A stretch of DNA of 62,147 bases from an uncultured Prevotellaceae bacterium (GTDB taxonomy: Bacteria; Bacteroidota; Bacteroidia; Bacteroidales; Bacteroidaceae): NCBI GenBank assembly GCA_946411565.1, contig CAMKEM010000010.1:1-62147 (forward strand), written 5' to 3'. Position 1 is the stretch's first letter, and each line of letters begins with the position of its first letter. The translations under genes and the position numbers were made by a program. The notes below the pieces were generated by a model that was not told the origin of the DNA, searched no databases, and saw nothing but the letters and a program-made list of their open reading frames with translations. Below are positions 59,268 to 62,147 of the stretch, piece after piece.

Positions 59268-59696
59268 ATGAATTTGACCGAACATTTTGACCTTAACGAG
59301 TTTGTCCGTAGTGCTACTGCGGACAAACTTGGTATAAAGAATGAGCCATCGAATGAGGTAATTAAAAACCTCCATGTGCTATGCGTTGAGATACTTGAAC
59401 CCCTGCGAAAATTTGCAAAAGAACCTTTGCAAATCAATTCGGGTTTCCGTTGTCCTGCCTTAAATATGGCGGTTGGCGGTGTTAGCACTTCAAATCACTT
59501 GTTCGGTTTCGCTGCTGATGTGAAATGCAGCGATTGGCAAAAATGCTTGGATTGGCAAGGGTATATAATGTTATCGTGCGACTTTGACGAGTGCATTTGT
59601 GAAAGGCACGGAAATAGCATTTGGCTTCATGTTTCGTACAGAAACAATATGCCACAGAGATACAGGGCATTCTATATAGATAAAGGCGTTTCGTAA
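59268..59696 (+). CDS. M15-family peptidoglycan peptidase (lysin), 142 aa
   Basis: The peptidase M15A pattern is visible: INSGFRCPALNMAVGG, then NHLFGFAADVK with the zinc His and Asp, and WLHVSYR with the last His. It should cut peptide cross-links in peptidoglycan. No signal peptide, so release would need the holin-like protein or lysis. Last gene inside the island. Confidence 0.88.
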   Translation: MNLTEHFDLNEFVRSATADKLGIKNEPSNEVIKNLHVLCVEILEPLRKFAKEPLQINSGFRCPALNMAVGGVSTSNHLFGFAADVKCSDWQKCLDWQGYIMLSCDFDECICERHGNSIWLHVSYRNNMPQRYRAFYIDKGVS

Positions 59697-59720
59697 AAGA
59701 AACGCTTTTTTTATATCTGA

Positions 59721-59750
59721 AAAAAGACAAAAAGACAAAAAGACACTTCG
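59721..59750 (-). repeat. Right boundary of the VirE/lysin island: 30-bp terminal inverted repeat
   Basis: Exact reverse complement of 53652-53681. It begins 25 bases after the lysin stop. Confidence 0.85.
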
Positions 59751-59772
59751 TAAAAACCTCCTTCAGGATGAG

Positions 59773-60030
59773 ATGATAAAGCATGTAAGTGCTGGCACAA
59801 TAGTCCGTGCATACGTTACTCCAACAAACGACGAAGCAAAGGGTTCAATGACTACCTCTTGGTGGAATAGCCTCCTCACAGGTGGTGAACGTACTGACCT
59901 CATGATCCCTAAGGCAATGGTACTCGAATGTCAGCTCACCGACCAGTCCATTGAGCTTCTTAACGTTCAGAACGGCTTCTACATCGTCGGTGATGGATAT
60001 ACCATTACGAAGGTGACAGTAGGGCAATAG
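59773..60030 (+). CDS. Hypothetical protein, 85 aa
   Basis: A beta-rich small protein starting MIKHVSAGTIVRAYVTPTND. No family recognised. It lies just outside the right boundary repeat, on the same strand as the lysin operon, and may be read through from it. Confidence 0.55.
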   Translation: MIKHVSAGTIVRAYVTPTNDEAKGSMTTSWWNSLLTGGERTDLMIPKAMVLECQLTDQSIELLNVQNGFYIVGDGYTITKVTVGQ

Positions 60031-60100
60031 AAGGCCATTATGTGGGTATTTAATATATAACAGATGTAGGATATATATAGTTTTTAATTAGTTAGTTTTC

Positions 60101-60137
60101 AAAAGGCTTCACCGTCGCGAGACAGGAGAAGCCTTTT
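60101..60137. terminator. Terminator-like hairpin between convergent genes
   Basis: AAAAGGCTTC (60101-60110) pairs with GAAGCCTTTT (60128-60137) around a GTCGCGAC-like loop. It separates the rightward 85-aa gene from the leftward pseudouridine synthase gene. Confidence 0.65.
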
Positions 60138-60171
60138 ATCGTTTACCCAAAAACAGAAGGAGCTTTATTTT

Positions 60172-62082
60172 TTATTTCACCCACTCTGGCTTATGGGCGC
60201 TTATGGTAACTTCCCCTTGCCCCTCTACGGGGAACGTCGAAGAGGTCGGCGGCCCGAAGGGGAAAGTCAAAGGGTACCCGAAGGGCGGGAAAGAGGTTGT
60301 GGCTGTTATCACTACCTCTTGCGCATGAAGATACAATCTCTTTGCGTGCTTGCCGTAAAGATCATCACCGAGGATAGGCATACCAAGACCATCAGGATGC
60401 GCACAATGAACTCGTAACTGATGCGTGCGCCCAGTTATAGGGTTTAGTTTCAAAAGTGTGCGCGGTTGTCCTTCCATTTCCACCTCTCCCATAACTTCAT
60501 ATATCGTGAGTGCCTCCTTGCCATTCTCGTAATCCACCTTCTGACAAGGACGGTTAAGATAGTCGGATGATAGCGGAAGTGATATCTCTCCCTTAGTGCC
60601 GACAGGTATAGGGAGAACGCCTTCGAGGAGGGCGAAGTAGGTCTTTAGGCCCCTCACCTGCCCTACGGGCATCCTCTCCCCAAGGGGCGAGGAAGATATT
60701 ACCTTTTTTCGCTGTGGTGCATCTTTTAAGATTTCATTAGTAACTTTTTCCTCGCCCCTTGGGGAGAGGATGCCCGTAGGGCAGGTGAGGGGCTGAAGCT
60801 GTTTATTATTCCACATTCTCTGCACCTCCCTATACACCTCCATCGTCTTGGCGGCAATAAGCACGCCTGATGTCTGCATATCAAGGCGATGAGCCATGAT
60901 GAGTTCTGGACAGTCAGGACGCATCTCACGAAGAATATCAAACGCACTCTTACGCTTTGATTTCCCCGGTACACTCAGCATCCCTTCTGGCTTATCAACC
61001 ACAATGATGCTTTCGTTCTCAAAAAGAATAGGCAATGATGTCCGCTCTTCTGGCTCTTCAAGTGGATTTGCCTCTACCTCAAGACCTTGCAGCATCCAGT
61101 CAAGGATCGGCTTGCAACGGCTTTGGCAGGCGGGGCGAAAAGAGAAAGACAGCCCCTCACCTGCCCTACGGGCATCCTCTCCCCAAGGGGCGAGGGTAAA
61201 GTTAGTATTTCCAATCACGTTTTCAGCGAACGAAGGTAACTTCCTCCTCGCCCCTTGGGGAAGTCCGATGTTGATAACATCGGAGTATGTGTCAGAGGAT
61301 GCCCACAGGGCAGGTGAGGGGCAAATCTCCGCTATCTCCACCGGCTTCAATCCTTTTATATAAGCATACTGAAGAAGTTTAGGGGCACAGCATTCGCCTG
61401 AACCAGATGGTGGGATAACGCATTTAGAGCCAGTGCGTTCTGCCCATTCAGAAAAAATATCGAGAAGGTTCTTCTTTTCACCCCTGGCATTAAGCATGAC
61501 GAAATGCTCGAAGAGCCAATGCTGAAGAGAATCAGACTTACGTTTACGTTCTTGCTTTAGTGAAGTGATACAGTCTTGAATAGCCTGCAAGGCATTACGG
61601 CATTCCGCAACCCTCTCATTCCACACCGCTTTCTGCCTACGATACTCTCCTTTTTCAAATTGTCGCTGACGGCAATAAGCCTCGTATTCATCAGAAGAAG
61701 GATCAATATTGCGTGAAGGAGGAAGCACAGGCTTTGCCTTCTCTGCCTCATAAAGAGCCTCACGCGCTTGGTGAAGTTCTTCGGAAGCAGAGAGACGATC
61801 AATCTCCTTGTTAATGTTCACTATTTCCGCTTCGTGTATCTTGAAATAACCTTTCTCGTCAAGATAATCGAAGACAGGTGGCACAAATCCCTCGATGTCG
61901 TATCGCCCGAGCATCTGTCCGGAATATGCATATAAAGTCTCACTCTCAGTTATCAGCACCCCGAATGTCTTTCCCCCTCGCACCTCCTCATGCCACTCCG
62001 GATGATTCTGAATATGTTTCAGTATCACCATCGCAGCCTCTTCACATCGGGCAGAAGGGGTGTAGTAGAAAGGGGAGTTCAT
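60172..62082 (-). CDS. RluA-family pseudouridine synthase with N-terminal extension and three in-frame repeats
   Basis: The catalytic domain has ENESIIVVDKPEGMLSVPG, then HRLDMQTSGVLIAAK (catalytic Asp) and the C-terminal TGRTHQLRVHCAHPDGL. It isomerises uridine in an rRNA or tRNA. The ~260-residue N-terminal part with a coiled coil is typical of Bacteroidales homologs. Three GC-rich repeats are read through in frame: about 61148-61325, 60640-60800 (between NNKQLQ and KTYFALLEG) and 60211-60298 near the C-terminus. Start 62082 (MNSPFYY) is preferred to 62106; both lie in a direct repeat. Confidence 0.85.
   Translation of the reverse strand: MNSPFYYTPSARCEEAAMVILKHIQNHPEWHEEVRGGKTFGVLITESETLYAYSGQMLGRYDIEGFVPPVFDYLDEKGYFKIHEAEIVNINKEIDRLSASEELHQAREALYEAEKAKPVLPPSRNIDPSSDEYEAYCRQRQFEKGEYRRQKAVWNERVAECRNALQAIQDCITSLKQERKRKSDSLQHWLFEHFVMLNARGEKKNLLDIFSEWAERTGSKCVIPPSGSGECCAPKLLQYAYIKGLKPVEIAEICPSPALWASSDTYSDVINIGLPQGARRKLPSFAENVIGNTNFTLAPWGEDARRAGEGLSFSFRPACQSRCKPILDWMLQGLEVEANPLEEPEERTSLPILFENESIIVVDKPEGMLSVPGKSKRKSAFDILREMRPDCPELIMAHRLDMQTSGVLIAAKTMEVYREVQRMWNNKQLQPLTCPTGILSPRGEEKVTNEILKDAPQRKKVISSSPLGERMPVGQVRGLKTYFALLEGVLPIPVGTKGEISLPLSSDYLNRPCQKVDYENGKEALTIYEVMGEVEMEGQPRTLLKLNPITGRTHQLRVHCAHPDGLGMPILGDDLYGKHAKRLYLHAQEVVITATTSFPPFGYPLTFPFGPPTSSTFPVEGQGEVTISAHKPEWVK
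60211..60298. repeat. GC-rich repeat near the pseudouridine synthase C-terminus
   Basis: CCCCTTGCCCCTCTACGGGG, then GGCGGCCCGAAGGGG and GGTACCCGAAGGGCGGGAAA. It is translated as a Pro/Phe-rich stretch (FPPFGYPLTFPFGPPT) without a stop. Confidence 0.65.
60640..60800. repeat. Inverted pair of GC-rich repeats within the pseudouridine synthase gene
   Basis: Two copies, CCCCTCACCTGCCCTACGGG then CATCCTCTCCCCAAGGGG at about 60651-60690, and the inverse at about 60750-60795, flank ~60 bp. The whole is translated in frame between two conserved parts of the enzyme. Confidence 0.75.
61148..61325. repeat. Inverted pair of GC-rich repeats with a nested 31-bp insert
   Basis: A copy at about 61152-61192 and an inverse copy at about 61248-61325. 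Inside the latter, directly after CCCCTTGGGG, the 31-bp sequence at 61261-61291 (identical to 45858-45888) is inserted. The gene stays in frame; inserted DNA appears to be 33 bp. Confidence 0.75.
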
Positions 62083-62147
62083 AGTCTTCTTTAGTTCATA
62101 GTGCATAATTCATAGTTCATAGTCTTCTGCAGTTCATAGTGCATAAT
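62077..62147. repeat. Direct repeats, period 38 bp, at the window end
   Basis: GTTCATAGTCTTCT..AGTTCATAGTGCATAAT (in parts) occurs at 62077-62109 and 62115-62147. The repeat covers the possible start codons of the pseudouridine synthase and may continue past the window. Confidence 0.65.

Overview
The window looks like a chromosomal segment of a Bacteroidales bacterium, most likely Prevotella or a close relative. The reasons are Bacteroidetes-type promoters (TTG around -33 and TAnnTTTG around -7, seen before many genes), almost no Shine-Dalgarno sequences, a Kdo transferase (so a Gram-negative envelope), a 7TM-HD phosphohydrolase, a one-component relative of the hybrid two-component regulators, and the Bacteroidales-specific VirE_N/DUF3987 + 'smalltalk' + lysin gene set. 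No rRNA, tRNA or CRISPR array was recognised.

Layout. (1) 1-4.2 kb: small accessory locus with a lysine-rich protein and a DEAD-like helicase leftward and a DUF6266-like protein rightward. Copies of a 19-bp sequence lie on both sides. (2) 4.4-11.6 kb: core genes waaA, gltX, a PgpH-like HD phosphohydrolase, a methyltransferase-like fragment, a cob(I)alamin adenosyltransferase and DUF2795, separated by GC-rich palindromic repeats. (3) 11.65-18.9 kb: an integrative mobilizable element with tyrosine integrase, membrane protein, excisionase-like HTH, DUF3987 protein, zinc-finger/toprim protein, candidate oriT and MobV relaxase. (4) 19-42.2 kb: accessory cargo. It holds a lipoprotein, a Sel1 protein, an ADP-ribosylglycohydrolase, a RecA-fold ATPase, a macro-like/vWA fusion and a DUF4407 operon. 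It also has an exported caspase with an ECF sigma factor and transmembrane anti-sigma-like protein, facing an exported TPR-CHAT protease and an RDD protein. Further right are a solitary tnpB, a zincin-WG repeat fusion, and a DUF3990 ADP-ribosyltransferase-like plus NADAR pair. (5) 42.3-53.6 kb: rhodanese lipoprotein, AraC-type protein, histidine kinase and AAA-less response regulator divergent from a MacB-like ABC transporter, DUF4369-like lipid/redox-type protein, and a Reg_prop/AraC sensor-regulator. (6) 53.65-59.75 kb: a 6.1-kb VirE_N/DUF3987-lysin island bounded by perfect 30-bp inverted repeats, with two more copies of the repeat core in its central divergent promoter region. (7) 60.1-62.1 kb: an RluA-type pseudouridine synthase carrying three in-frame palindromic repeats.

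Four signals seem most worth following. First, the caspase/ECF sigma/anti-sigma/TPR-CHAT cluster, where two predicted periplasmic caspase-fold proteases sit beside a membrane-anchored anti-sigma-like protein. Second, the 53.65-59.75 kb island, in which each divergent operon is bracketed by inward-facing copies of GTGTC-T5-GTC-T5-GTC. Third, a family of GC-rich palindromic repeats that enter coding sequences in frame, two of which contain the same nested 31-bp palindromic insert. Fourth, a miniature hairpin element family with common 19-bp ends and unrelated, perfectly self-complementary interiors.

All family assignments were made by reading motifs; no database search was run.
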